A stretch of DNA of 64,000 bases from Aquimarina sp. ERC-38 (GTDB taxonomy: Bacteria > Bacteroidota > Bacteroidia > Flavobacteriales > Flavobacteriaceae). Where the stretch lies: assembly GCF_026222555.1 (NCBI RefSeq), contig NZ_CP098511.1, positions 3,639,501 to 3,703,500 on the forward strand. Reading direction: 5' to 3'. The notes under the pieces are model-generated. The model was given only the letters and a program-made list of their open reading frames with translations, was not told the DNA's origin and searched no databases. Shown here one piece after another: positions 1 to 7,530 of this stretch (its first letter is position 1; every line of letters starts with the position of its first letter). A program made the translations under genes and the position numbers.

Positions 1-518
1 GCTTGTAATAACTTTTCTATTTTTTCCTTCTGAAAAGAATTTCCGGTGGGGTTATTCGGCGAACATAAAAAAATAATTTTGGTATGTTTATCAATCGTAT
101 TTAATATTGCGTCAACATCCGGCTGAAAATCAAGAGTTAATAAAACTTCACGTTCGTTAACAATATTGATTTCAGACAGAACTTTATACATGCCGTAGGT
201 AGGAGGTAACGTAATAATGTTATCTACCTTAGGTTCGCAAAATGCCCGAAAAATCAAATCTAACACTTCATCACTTCCATTTCCTAACAAAATATTTTCC
301 GGTTGTATACCTTTTTGATCAGCAATTACTTCTTTTAAACTACGTTGTTGCGGATCCGGATATCGGTTTACCCCGTTTTCAAACGGATTCTCGTTAGCAT
401 CCAAAAATACCATCTCCGAACCATCCGAAACATATTCATCCCTCGCTGAAGAATAGGGCTTTAGTTTTTTTACGTTGTCCCGGACTAGTTGGTTAATATT
501 GAAGTTTTGTGTTGTCAT
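1..518 (-). CDS. hisC: Histidinol-phosphate aminotransferase, 5' part only
   Basis: A PLP-dependent aminotransferase that makes L-histidinol phosphate from imidazole-acetol phosphate in histidine synthesis. The minus-strand frame opens at an ATG at 516-518 and stays open for about 172 codons to the window edge, so the catalytic lysine is outside. Visible family motifs are LDANENPF near the N-terminus, the stretch around NRYPDPQQ, LGNGSDE, and SPNNPTGN close to the edge. It begins 8 bases after the stop of the DUF3667 gene and is the last visible gene of the his operon. Identity is firm for this half; only the missing C-terminal half is untested. Confidence 0.93.
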   Translation of the reverse strand, partial: MTTQNFNINQLVRDNVKKLKPYSSARDEYVSDGSEMVFLDANENPFENGVNRYPDPQQRSLKEVIADQKGIQPENILLGNGSDEVLDLIFRAFCEPKVDNIITLPPTYGMYKVLSEINIVNEREVLLTLDFQPDVDAILNTIDKHTKIIFLCSPNNPTGNSFQKEKIEKLLQ

Positions 519-526
519 TATTACAT

Positions 527-1405
527 TTAAAATGTTCCTTTAAATAGGAGCGTTCCTATGATACCGATTATCATTATGATTAAAAAAACACCTACAGTTA
601 TTATAGGAAACTTTAATAATTTTAAAAAAGTTTTACCCCAGGATAATTTTAGTAATTGTTTGTAGGTAACTAAATAGTAAATCATTAAAAATGGTACATT
701 AAAATAAATTCCATTCACTTTTAATAAAGGAGATAATGTAAACATTAGAGTCATAGTAATCATAGAAAAACCTTGTAGATAACAGTTAATTACCAGATGT
801 TCTCCATAATTTAATTTTTTCCAACCAAAGACTAAAAATGCAATAAAAGTATACATTGGAATGGTCAAAAAAGCTATTAGATTAAAATGCTTTAAAACTG
901 TAGCATTTTGAGACTTCATAGTTGCAATCTGCTGTTCTTTATATTCTGTATATTCCTTTAAATAATTGGGAGTTCCTATTAATTCTGGAGTTTTGGCATA
1001 TTTCGCATCAAATGTGATTTTATAAAATGACTCCGGAAAAATAGAAGATTGCATTGTTAAATATTGGTTAGGAAAAAAATTAAATACAAGAATACTTACG
1101 GTTAATCCAATTGCCAAAAAAGAAAAAGGCGATAAATATTTTTTACGAACTCCTGCAATAAATTCCTGGCATACCAATCCGGGGGATTTTAAAAAAGTAA
1201 AAAAGGTCTGAAAATATCGATTATCCCAACCAATATAGTCTTGTAAAAAATCATTAGTAATCTTACGAACTGTTAGCCTATAATCCACAAATTTTGCTCC
1301 GCATTGATGACAAAACGTTGCAGATTCTTCAATCGCATTTTTACAATTTTTACATTTTACTTCGCTAATCTCTAAAGATTCTCCTATCGTTGGTTGTAAT
1401 TCCAT
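527..1405 (-). CDS. DUF3667-type zinc-ribbon membrane protein
   Basis: A 292-residue protein of unknown function. The N-terminus carries a zinc ribbon with two CxxC knuckles (Cys18/Cys21 and Cys32/Cys35). A soluble stretch rich in aromatic residues follows, then about five hydrophobic segments in the second two thirds (around residues 95-115, 175-195, 205-235 and 265-290). This matches the DUF3667 family common in Flavobacteriia. It lies between hisD and hisC on the same strand, 8 bases before hisC, although nothing in it points to histidine synthesis. The 166-base gap upstream holds palindromes, so it may have its own promoter. The start is the ATG just before the zinc ribbon. Confidence 0.75.
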   Translation of the reverse strand: MELQPTIGESLEISEVKCKNCKNAIEESATFCHQCGAKFVDYRLTVRKITNDFLQDYIGWDNRYFQTFFTFLKSPGLVCQEFIAGVRKKYLSPFSFLAIGLTVSILVFNFFPNQYLTMQSSIFPESFYKITFDAKYAKTPELIGTPNYLKEYTEYKEQQIATMKSQNATVLKHFNLIAFLTIPMYTFIAFLVFGWKKLNYGEHLVINCYLQGFSMITMTLMFTLSPLLKVNGIYFNVPFLMIYYLVTYKQLLKLSWGKTFLKLLKFPIITVGVFLIIMIIGIIGTLLFKGTF

Positions 1406-1453
1406 ATTACTCTAATTAATCAAAGACTTCCCTTTTAAATCTCCTTTACAGTT

Positions 1454-1494
1454 ATTACTAATTTCGTTTCTATTTTATTAGTAATGGTCATTAC
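1454..1494. promoter_or_regulatory. Overlapping palindromes upstream of the DUF3667 gene
   Basis: ATTACTAAT at 1454-1462 is the inverse of ATTAGTAAT at 1477-1485. The second arm overlaps another dyad, GTAATG-GT-CATTAC, at 1481-1494. The shared half-sites look like a repressor operator or competing hairpins inside the his operon. Nearby at 1540-1547 a minus-strand TAAATTTG matches the Bacteroidota -7 box, but no TTG sits at the right distance. Function is inference. Confidence 0.35.
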
Positions 1495-1571
1495 CATATT
1501 GTTACATTAAATTCTAAAAAGTTTTAGTCCATTCTAAAACAAATTTAAAATTGTCTTGTTTCATCGAATTT

Positions 1572-2855
1572 CTACTTTAAACTATCCAACCGCAAGGTTA
1601 CCGCATTTTTATGTGCTTGTAAACCTTCGGCTTCTGCCATAATTTCTATAGCCTCCCCAATTTCTTTAATACCCTCTTTACTAATTTTCTGAAAGGTCAT
1701 AGCTTTCATAAAACTATCCAGATGTACCCCACTGTATTGTTTGGCATATCCATTGGTTGGTAAAGTGTGATTGGTTCCGGAGGCGTAATCCCCGGCACTT
1801 TCCGGCGTATAATTTCCTATAAAAACCGAACCTGCATTTTCAATATGACTTATATAATAATTTTCATCTTCAACACAAACGATAAAATGCTCCGGCCCAT
1901 ATTCATTAATCAACTCTAGGGCAATCTGATCATTTTCTACATAAACCAATTTTGAATTTTTAATAGCTGCTTTAGCAATTTCCATACGGGGTAATTGCTG
2001 TAATTGAGCGTCAACTTCTTTTTCAACTTCGGCTATCAATTCTTTTGAAGTGGATACTAAAATAACCTGGCTATCCTTACCATGTTCTGCCTGGCTTAAT
2101 AAATCCGAAGCAACAAAAGCTGCATTTGCAGATGTATCTGCAACTACCAATAATTCACTGGGGCCTGCTGGCATATCGATTGCTACTCCAAATTGGGTTG
2201 CCAATTGTTTAGCTACCGTGACATATTGATTTCCCGGACCAAAAATTTTATAAACCTTAGGAATGCTATCGGTACCAAAAGTAAGTCCGGCTACTGCCTG
2301 AATCCCTCCTACTTTACAAATTTTGGTAACTCCACAAAGATTAGCCGTATATAAAATTGCCGGATGTATCTTACCTTCATTATTCGGTGGCGAACATAAA
2401 ACAATTTCGCTACAACCTGCAATGTTAGCAGGTATAGCCAACATTAATATGGTTGAAAACAAGGGTGCGGTTCCTCCTGGAATATATAATCCCACCTTTT
2501 GAATCGGACGTTTTTCCTGCCAGCAATCCACTCCGGTAGTAGTTTCTACCCGTACCTGAGTAGTTTTTTGAGCTTCGTGAAAGCGTTCGATATTACCTTT
2601 AGCTACCTGAATAGCATTTTTTAATTCTTCGCTAACCAGCGTGTTTGCGGTACTTAATTCTTCTTGCGAAACGACAATTTGATCAGTACGGACACCATCA
2701 AATTTTTTCGTATACTTTTGAATGGCCTGATCTCCATCTTTTTGAACTTCTTTAAAAACTTCCAAAACCGTAGCTTCAATATCCGCCACCGTTTTAGTAG
2801 GACGTTTCAAAATCTCTGCCCAGGATTCCCGGTTTGGATTATATATCTTTTTCAT
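1572..2855 (-). CDS. hisD: Histidinol dehydrogenase
   Basis: Catalyses the last two steps of histidine synthesis, L-histidinol to L-histidine, with two NAD+ and a zinc ion. The 427 residues are full length for the family. Conserved blocks are FGPGNQYVTVAKQ near 205-217, DMPAGPSELLV near 227-237 and HTLPTNG near 363. By position relative to the E. coli enzyme, zinc ligands would be Gln255, His258, Asp356 and His415, and the catalytic Glu-His pair is Glu322-His323 in the PEHF motif. It lies downstream of hisG, separated by a gap holding two GC-rich hairpins. Confidence 0.97.
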   Translation of the reverse strand: MKKIYNPNRESWAEILKRPTKTVADIEATVLEVFKEVQKDGDQAIQKYTKKFDGVRTDQIVVSQEELSTANTLVSEELKNAIQVAKGNIERFHEAQKTTQVRVETTTGVDCWQEKRPIQKVGLYIPGGTAPLFSTILMLAIPANIAGCSEIVLCSPPNNEGKIHPAILYTANLCGVTKICKVGGIQAVAGLTFGTDSIPKVYKIFGPGNQYVTVAKQLATQFGVAIDMPAGPSELLVVADTSANAAFVASDLLSQAEHGKDSQVILVSTSKELIAEVEKEVDAQLQQLPRMEIAKAAIKNSKLVYVENDQIALELINEYGPEHFIVCVEDENYYISHIENAGSVFIGNYTPESAGDYASGTNHTLPTNGYAKQYSGVHLDSFMKAMTFQKISKEGIKEIGEAIEIMAEAEGLQAHKNAVTLRLDSLK

Positions 2856-2872
2856 AGTCCTCTGCCTTTTGC

Positions 2873-2989
2873 ATCTCCCCCAATTGGGGAGATACCGTAG
2901 AATTTCTTTAAAATTTTTATTATCTCTTTTTTAATTATAAATATCACTCTTCAGTAATAAAAACACTTCCCCTTTTGGGGTTAGGGGGC
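2873..2989. repeat. GC-rich double-hairpin element between hisG and hisD
   Basis: The gap between the hisG stop and the hisD start holds two G/C hairpins in otherwise A/T-rich DNA. ATCTCCCC and GGGGAGAT at 2873-2893 face each other around a 5-base loop. CCCC-TTTT-GGGG at 2969-2980 is followed by TTAGGGGGC. The element starts directly beside the hisG stop codon. It resembles a class of dispersed intergenic repeats I know from Flavobacteriia; a second element of similar design lies at 55909-55985. It could tune hisG:hisD expression or processing. Confidence 0.5.
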
Positions 2990-3847
2990 TTATAAAACCA
3001 TCTTCTCAATTGGGCAAACCAGAATCCCCTCTGCCCCGGCTTGTTTTAATTCATCCAGAATTTCCCAAAACCTATTTTTTTCTACTACGGTATGTATCGA
3101 ACTCCACCCCTTTTCGGCTAATGGTAATACTGTTGGACTTCGCATCCCCGGTAAAATCTTCACAATTTGATCAATATTCTCATTGGGTGCATTTAATAAT
3201 ACATATTTAGAAGCTCTTGCTTTTAAAACAGACTGAATCCTAAACTGTAATTTCTCCAACAATTGCTTGTTTTCCGAATCAATTTTAGGAGATACTGCCA
3301 GTACCGCCTCAGAAGTTAACATTACTTCTACTTCCTTTAAATTATTTTTAAACAACGTACTCCCACTAGAAACTATATCGCAAATGGCATCTGCTAACCC
3401 AATATTCGGAGCAATTTCTACCGAACCCGAAATTTGATGTAACTCAGCTTTTATCCCTTTTTTCTCCAAGTACTGATTTACCGTGTTTGGGTAGGATGTT
3501 GCAATTTTTTTACCGTCCAGATCTTTAATGGAATGGTATTCAAACTCTTTTGGTACCGCTAGAGAGACTTTACATTTAGAAAAATTTAACCGTTCAGCAA
3601 TACTAATATCTTCTCCTTTTTCGACTAAAACATTTTCTCCGATAATAGCAATATCAACTACGCCATCACGTAGATATTGAGGAATATCACCATTTCGTAA
3701 AAACATAACTTCCATTGGAAAGTTTCGGGTGGCTGCTTTAAGCTGGTCTTTCCCATTATCAATTGAAATTCCGCAATCTTTTAAAATCTGAACCGAATCT
3801 TCGTTCAGCCTGCCACTTTTTTGAATGGCAATTTTAATTTTTGACAT
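2990..3847 (-). CDS. hisG: ATP phosphoribosyltransferase, long form
   Basis: First committed enzyme of histidine synthesis: condenses ATP and PRPP to phosphoribosyl-ATP. The 285-residue length fits the long HisG type, with a catalytic part (about 1-210) and a C-terminal ACT-like regulatory domain that binds histidine (about 210-285). Visible motifs include IAIQKSGRLNEDS at the N-terminus, GVVDIAIIGENV near 61-72, and the loop around DIVSSGSTL near 157-165 that binds the PRPP phosphate. It is the first structural gene of the operon, 126 bases downstream of the attenuator terminator. Confidence 0.96.
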   Translation of the reverse strand: MSKIKIAIQKSGRLNEDSVQILKDCGISIDNGKDQLKAATRNFPMEVMFLRNGDIPQYLRDGVVDIAIIGENVLVEKGEDISIAERLNFSKCKVSLAVPKEFEYHSIKDLDGKKIATSYPNTVNQYLEKKGIKAELHQISGSVEIAPNIGLADAICDIVSSGSTLFKNNLKEVEVMLTSEAVLAVSPKIDSENKQLLEKLQFRIQSVLKARASKYVLLNAPNENIDQIVKILPGMRSPTVLPLAEKGWSSIHTVVEKNRFWEILDELKQAGAEGILVCPIEKMVL

Positions 3848-3972
3848 GTATGTTTAATTTGTGTCTAAGCCTTTTTTACAACAAGTTTGAACTACATTTA
3901 AAGTCCTTACCTGAGCAGAGTCTATTTGTAAAAATCAACTACTGCGTTTCGTTTGTACAAACAGGTTCTCAT

Positions 3973-4006
3973 TAAAAAAACCCGTTTGATAGCTCAAACG
4001 GGTTTT
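3973..4006 (-). terminator. Intrinsic terminator of the his attenuator
   Basis: On the minus strand a perfect 13-base-pair stem (arms at 3994-4006 and 3977-3989, loop at 3990-3993) is followed by an unbroken T run. The GC core of the stem is CCCG/CGGG. It lies between the leader peptide and hisG, as expected for a premature terminator rather than the end of another gene. Confidence 0.85.
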
Positions 4007-4037
4007 AAAATATGATTACTTTTTACGCATATCTCTT

Positions 4038-4094
4038 TTACCTCGCCTGAACGATTCCGTAAAAATGATGATGATGTAAAAAGATAAAATTCAT
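4038..4094 (-). CDS. hisL: his operon leader peptide
   Basis: An 18-codon ORF reads MNFIFLHHHHFYGIVQAR and stops with TAA. Codons 7-10 are four consecutive CAT histidine codons, the sensing element of a his leader. Codons 15-18 overlap the proposed antiterminator arm. The ORF lies just upstream of an intrinsic terminator and hisG. I use the hisL symbol by analogy of role, since the sequence is not otherwise like the enterobacterial leader. Confidence 0.75.
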   Translation of the reverse strand: MNFIFLHHHHFYGIVQAR

Positions 4095-4110
4095 TTTCTT
4101 ATTTTCACTG

Positions 4111-4208
4111 CGAATGTATAAAAATAAATTGAATTTCTAAATTACTTTTAAATTTTACTTTTTAGATATTTATTGTTGCACTTCCGTTGACTTTTGTTAC
4201 CAAACTTA
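4111..4208 (-). promoter_or_regulatory. Candidate -7 boxes for the his leader transcript
   Basis: Two minus-strand matches to TAnnTTTG lie upstream of the leader: TACATTCG at 4111-4118 (7 of 8) and TAAGTTTG at 4201-4208 (exact). Neither has a TTG at 17-23 bases upstream, so the promoter is not settled. The first would give a very short 5' leader, the second about 100 bases. Confidence 0.3.
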
Positions 4209-4267
4209 AACCTGTATTCACTTTCATTTAAAAACAGTAGATTTACTTTAAGTTATAAATTGTTTAT

Positions 4268-6046
4268 ATGTCATTATCAGTATTAGATTGGGGTATCATT
4301 GCTTCCTTTTTTATCATTTTTGCTATTATCGGAATTAAGGTATCCAAACAATCCGGAAAAAACGCGCAGGAATTTTTTCTTTCCGGACGTAATATGCCTT
4401 GGTGGTTGTTAGGTATTTCCATGGTTGCCACCACTTTTTCAGCAGATACCCCTAATCTGGTCACTGATATAATTCGGCAAAACGGAATTTCTGGTAATTG
4501 GGTTTGGTGGGCTTTTTTACTTACGGGGATGCTCACTGTTTTTGTATATGCAAAATTGTGGAGACGTTCTGAAGTTTTAACGGATTTGGAATTCTATGAA
4601 ATACGCTATAGTGGTAAAGCTGCTGCTTTTTTAAGAGGTTTTCGAGCCATCTATTTAGGAGTTTTTTTTAACGTAATGATTATGGCTTCGGTTTGCCTGG
4701 CCGCCATAAAAATCGGCGGAATCCTTTTTGGATTGCAACCCTGGGAGTGTGTCACCTATGCGTCTATCATTACTGTGCTCTATAGTGCTTTGGGCGGATT
4801 ACGAGGGGTCATATTTACCGATTTTCTACAGTTTATCGTAGCCATGGTAGGTTCTATCTGGGCGGCGTACTACTTAGTTAACTTACCGGAAATCGGAGGA
4901 TTACAACAACTATTAACCCATGATAAAGTGGCGAATAAATTAAACTTTCTACCGGACTTTAAAGATACAAAAACCCTGATTCCGTTGTTAGTAATTCCCT
5001 TGGCGGTACAGTGGTGGAGCGTTTGGTATCCGGGTGCCGAACCCGGTGGCGGGGGTTATATTGCTCAAAGAATGCTATCGGCTAAAGATGAAAAACATGC
5101 GGTAGGTGCTACATTATTATTTAACATTGCGCATTACGCATTACGACCCTGGCCCTGGATTTTAATTGCGCTAGCATCCCTGGTTGCTTTTCCGGAATTG
5201 AGTACGATACAGGCGGCGTTTCCGGAAGTAAATGCTTCCATCATAGGACATGATTTGGCTTATCCCGCTATGTTAACGAAACTACCTAGCGGATTATTAG
5301 GTATCGTGGCTGCTTCGTTAATTGCAGCATTTATGAGTACCATCTCAACGCATTTAAATTGGGGTTCTTCTTATATCGCCATTGACTTTTACAAACGTTT
5401 TGTAAATCCAAATAGTGAAGAAAAAACCCTGGTCAATGTAGGAAGGCTAAGTACCGTTTTGTTGATGGTATTTGCAGCGCTTCTTGCTTTGGTTTTAGAA
5501 AGTGCACTAAGTACGTTTAATATTTTATTACAAATTGGTGCCGGAACCGGATTGATTTTTATTTTACGTTGGTTCTGGTGGCGTATCAATGCTTATAGCG
5601 AAATCACCGGAATGATTGTTTCTTTTCTATTTGCCGTATATTTTGAATTTGTACACGAAGCAATTTTTGGTAGTCGGATGGAAAATTACCAGGAATTAAT
5701 TATTGGAGTAATTTTTACTACCCTGTCCTGGATTGTAGTTACCCTCCTCACCCCTCCTACCGAAAATTTGGTGTTACTGGAATTTTACAAAAAAGTAAAA
5801 CCATATGGTATGGGGTGGAATGGTTTTAAAAAAATAGTAGCGGCTCAAACGGAAGCTAAACTGGAAGAAAGTCCGGATCAATTTACTATAGATTTAGCAT
5901 CTATGTTACTGGGAGTATTACTGGTCTATTGTGCCCTTTTTGCTACAGGATACTTTATTTATGGCAACTGGATTGGTACCTTAGTTTTAAGTACGGTAAC
6001 CGCATTAGCGATTGTATTGTTGATTCGGATCCAGAAAAGCAGGTAA
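4268..6046 (+). CDS. Sodium:solute symporter (SSS family)
   Basis: A 592-residue inner-membrane transporter with about 13-15 hydrophobic segments. The N-terminus shows the SSS pattern: a first helix, then a conserved loop with EFFLSGRNMPWW near residues 37-48 and the second helix with GISMVATTFSADTPN, where the sodium site is formed. The substrate cannot be read from the sequence. The nearby GH116/sulfatase cassette suggests, without proving, uptake of a sugar or sugar derivative. It is divergent from the his operon and is followed by a palindromic terminator. Confidence 0.88.
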   Translation: MSLSVLDWGIIASFFIIFAIIGIKVSKQSGKNAQEFFLSGRNMPWWLLGISMVATTFSADTPNLVTDIIRQNGISGNWVWWAFLLTGMLTVFVYAKLWRRSEVLTDLEFYEIRYSGKAAAFLRGFRAIYLGVFFNVMIMASVCLAAIKIGGILFGLQPWECVTYASIITVLYSALGGLRGVIFTDFLQFIVAMVGSIWAAYYLVNLPEIGGLQQLLTHDKVANKLNFLPDFKDTKTLIPLLVIPLAVQWWSVWYPGAEPGGGGYIAQRMLSAKDEKHAVGATLLFNIAHYALRPWPWILIALASLVAFPELSTIQAAFPEVNASIIGHDLAYPAMLTKLPSGLLGIVAASLIAAFMSTISTHLNWGSSYIAIDFYKRFVNPNSEEKTLVNVGRLSTVLLMVFAALLALVLESALSTFNILLQIGAGTGLIFILRWFWWRINAYSEITGMIVSFLFAVYFEFVHEAIFGSRMENYQELIIGVIFTTLSWIVVTLLTPPTENLVLLEFYKKVKPYGMGWNGFKKIVAAQTEAKLEESPDQFTIDLASMLLGVLLVYCALFATGYFIYGNWIGTLVLSTVTALAIVLLIRIQKSR

Positions 6047-6072
6047 ATGTTCTTCAGAAATATAAGTTTAAG

Positions 6073-6100
6073 ACCCCAAAGGTTTTAAAACCTTTGAGGT
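6073..6100 (+). terminator. Terminator-like palindrome after the symporter gene
   Basis: A 28-base dyad, ACCCCAAAGGTTTT facing AAAACCTTTGAGGT with one mismatch, starts 27 bases after the symporter stop. There is no long T run, so termination is probable rather than certain. The sequence type is common in intergenic DNA of this phylum. Confidence 0.5.
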
Positions 6101-7116
6101 ATTTACTTTAGTAATTGAATTACTCATTTGCAATTAGAAGAATAGGTAATTGAAAATTTTGGTAATAATTAGGCAAAACATATTGGACAAAGCAAATTGT
6201 ATCCAACTGTATTAAATTGTAAAATACTTAATTGATAGTCGATGTATTAGTATTTAATTTTAAAAATATAATATGGTAAATGACTATAACTATTACGCTA
6301 TCTTAGCTTTATATTCATTTTTATCCCTTTCTTTTTAAAAGTGAAAATAGCAATTTTTACCACGCTTATTTGGTAGTCTTTGATTAGAACTATTCCTATT
6401 TTACGGATTTAATAAATTTTTTGTTATGTTTCTTAATTCTTATTTTCGGACTAGGCGAATTGCATATATTTATCCTAACTAAGCTTACAAATTACTATGG
6501 ATTTAGATAAAATTGTTTCACATTCAATCAAAGAATTTTTAAACGTTGAGGTACATCGGGACACTGAAGATTTGGATTATTTATCCAAAATTGAAATTGT
6601 AAAAAGAAAAATTAGTAGAAAAGTACGGCAAAACCCGGATTTATTTTCAGCAACTACTCTTGAAGAAGAATAGTTTTTACTAATAGAAGTCTCACACTAA
6701 CTTTCTTAAAACAAAATTTAGGGATTGACATAAATAATTTTTATGTCGATCCCGAATTGGTATGAAATTTATAATGTAAAATATTATATTTTCCTCGTCT
6801 TAATCTTCAAAAATTCTATTTACTTTTCTTCTTCATTAGTTTTTAATAAAGTTGACTTTTATTCCAACCTTATTCTCAATCACAGATGACCCTTTACTCG
6901 TGTTTGTAATTTTATTGAAATTTAATAAGCTAAAGATGAAAGCTATCATTCTCCTATCTTCCTTCCATTCTTTACATTAACCAAACAGTACAAATTACTT
7001 TATAATCAAAAATACAAGTACATAATGTTATAAAATGCAGAATAGTAGTACGAAATAAGACAAATGTGCTATTTATCTCAATAGAGAACTACTACATTTC
7101 CAAAAAATTAAGTAAA
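6101..7116. other. Long AT-rich gap with one small ORF
   Basis: Apart from the 58-codon ORF at 6497-6673, I see no coding signal, RNA gene or strong dyad in this kilobase. The stretch next to the sulfatase fragment suggests a region that has lost genes. Confidence 0.4.
6497..6673 (+). CDS. Small hypothetical protein, 58 residues
   Basis: An ATG-started ORF encodes an acidic/basic, probably helical small protein beginning MDLDKIVSHSIKEFLNV and ending in LEEE. It has no signal peptide or membrane segment. Composition looks like coding sequence, since charged residues are balanced and codons resemble neighbouring genes, but I do not recognise a family. It stands alone between the symporter and the sulfatase remnant. 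Confidence 0.4.
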   Translation: MDLDKIVSHSIKEFLNVEVHRDTEDLDYLSKIEIVKRKISRKVRQNPDLFSATTLEEE

Positions 7117-7480
7117 ATGAGATTACGGATTACTTTATTAAAAATCCAAACTGTCATTGCGATAATCCTATCCATGAATACAGGTTGGACGCAAACTTCT
7201 AAAAAACTAAATGGCGGTTTTATTTTAATCGATGACTTTAGCTGGAATGAGGTAGGATATGACAGCTCTACCATCTATGAAACTCCCTACTTGGACCAAC
7301 TGTCTAAAGAATTCATGCATTTTGACAGATACTATACGCCCAGTCCTATATGTTCGCCTACACATGTAAATATTATTACCGGTAAAAAACATGGCAAGAT
7401 ATGGCGCCAAGTTATGGTTACCGGGACGAGCTAACTGACCGGGGAAACCAAAACACTTCAAAAGATAGGTTCTTGTATCT
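7117..7480 (+). pseudogene. Sulfatase N-terminal fragment, decayed duplicate
   Basis: The open frame from the ATG at 7117 to 7434 reproduces the first 100 or so residues of the intact sulfatase at 10874, including the signal peptide and the FILIDDF metal-binding start. Sequence similarity continues in DNA to about 7480 and then stops. The key motif CSPTR is changed to CSPTH, so the arginine of the formylglycine signature is lost. An extra base in the ITGKK region causes a frameshift, and the old frame then meets a TGA where the intact copy has TGG. It is a truncated paralogue remnant and not functional. Confidence 0.85.
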
Positions 7481-7530
7481 TACTAGCTTTCTTTATATTA
7501 ACATTACTATCATAAAATCACAAATTCACC

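Larger units (their letters stand above)
3973..4094 (-). promoter_or_regulatory. Histidine-responsive transcription attenuator
   Basis: The unit has three parts on the minus strand. A short ORF (4038-4094) has four adjacent His codons. Its last codons contain TCAGGCGAGG (4041-4050), which can pair with CCCGTTTGA, the first arm of the terminator (3994-4002), giving nine pairs with two G-U pairs and one bulged A. The terminator itself is at 3973-4006. A ribosome stalled at the His codons would leave the antiterminator arm free; one that reaches the stop codon would cover it and allow termination. The pieces are seen; the mechanism is inferred from classical his attenuation. Confidence 0.75.
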
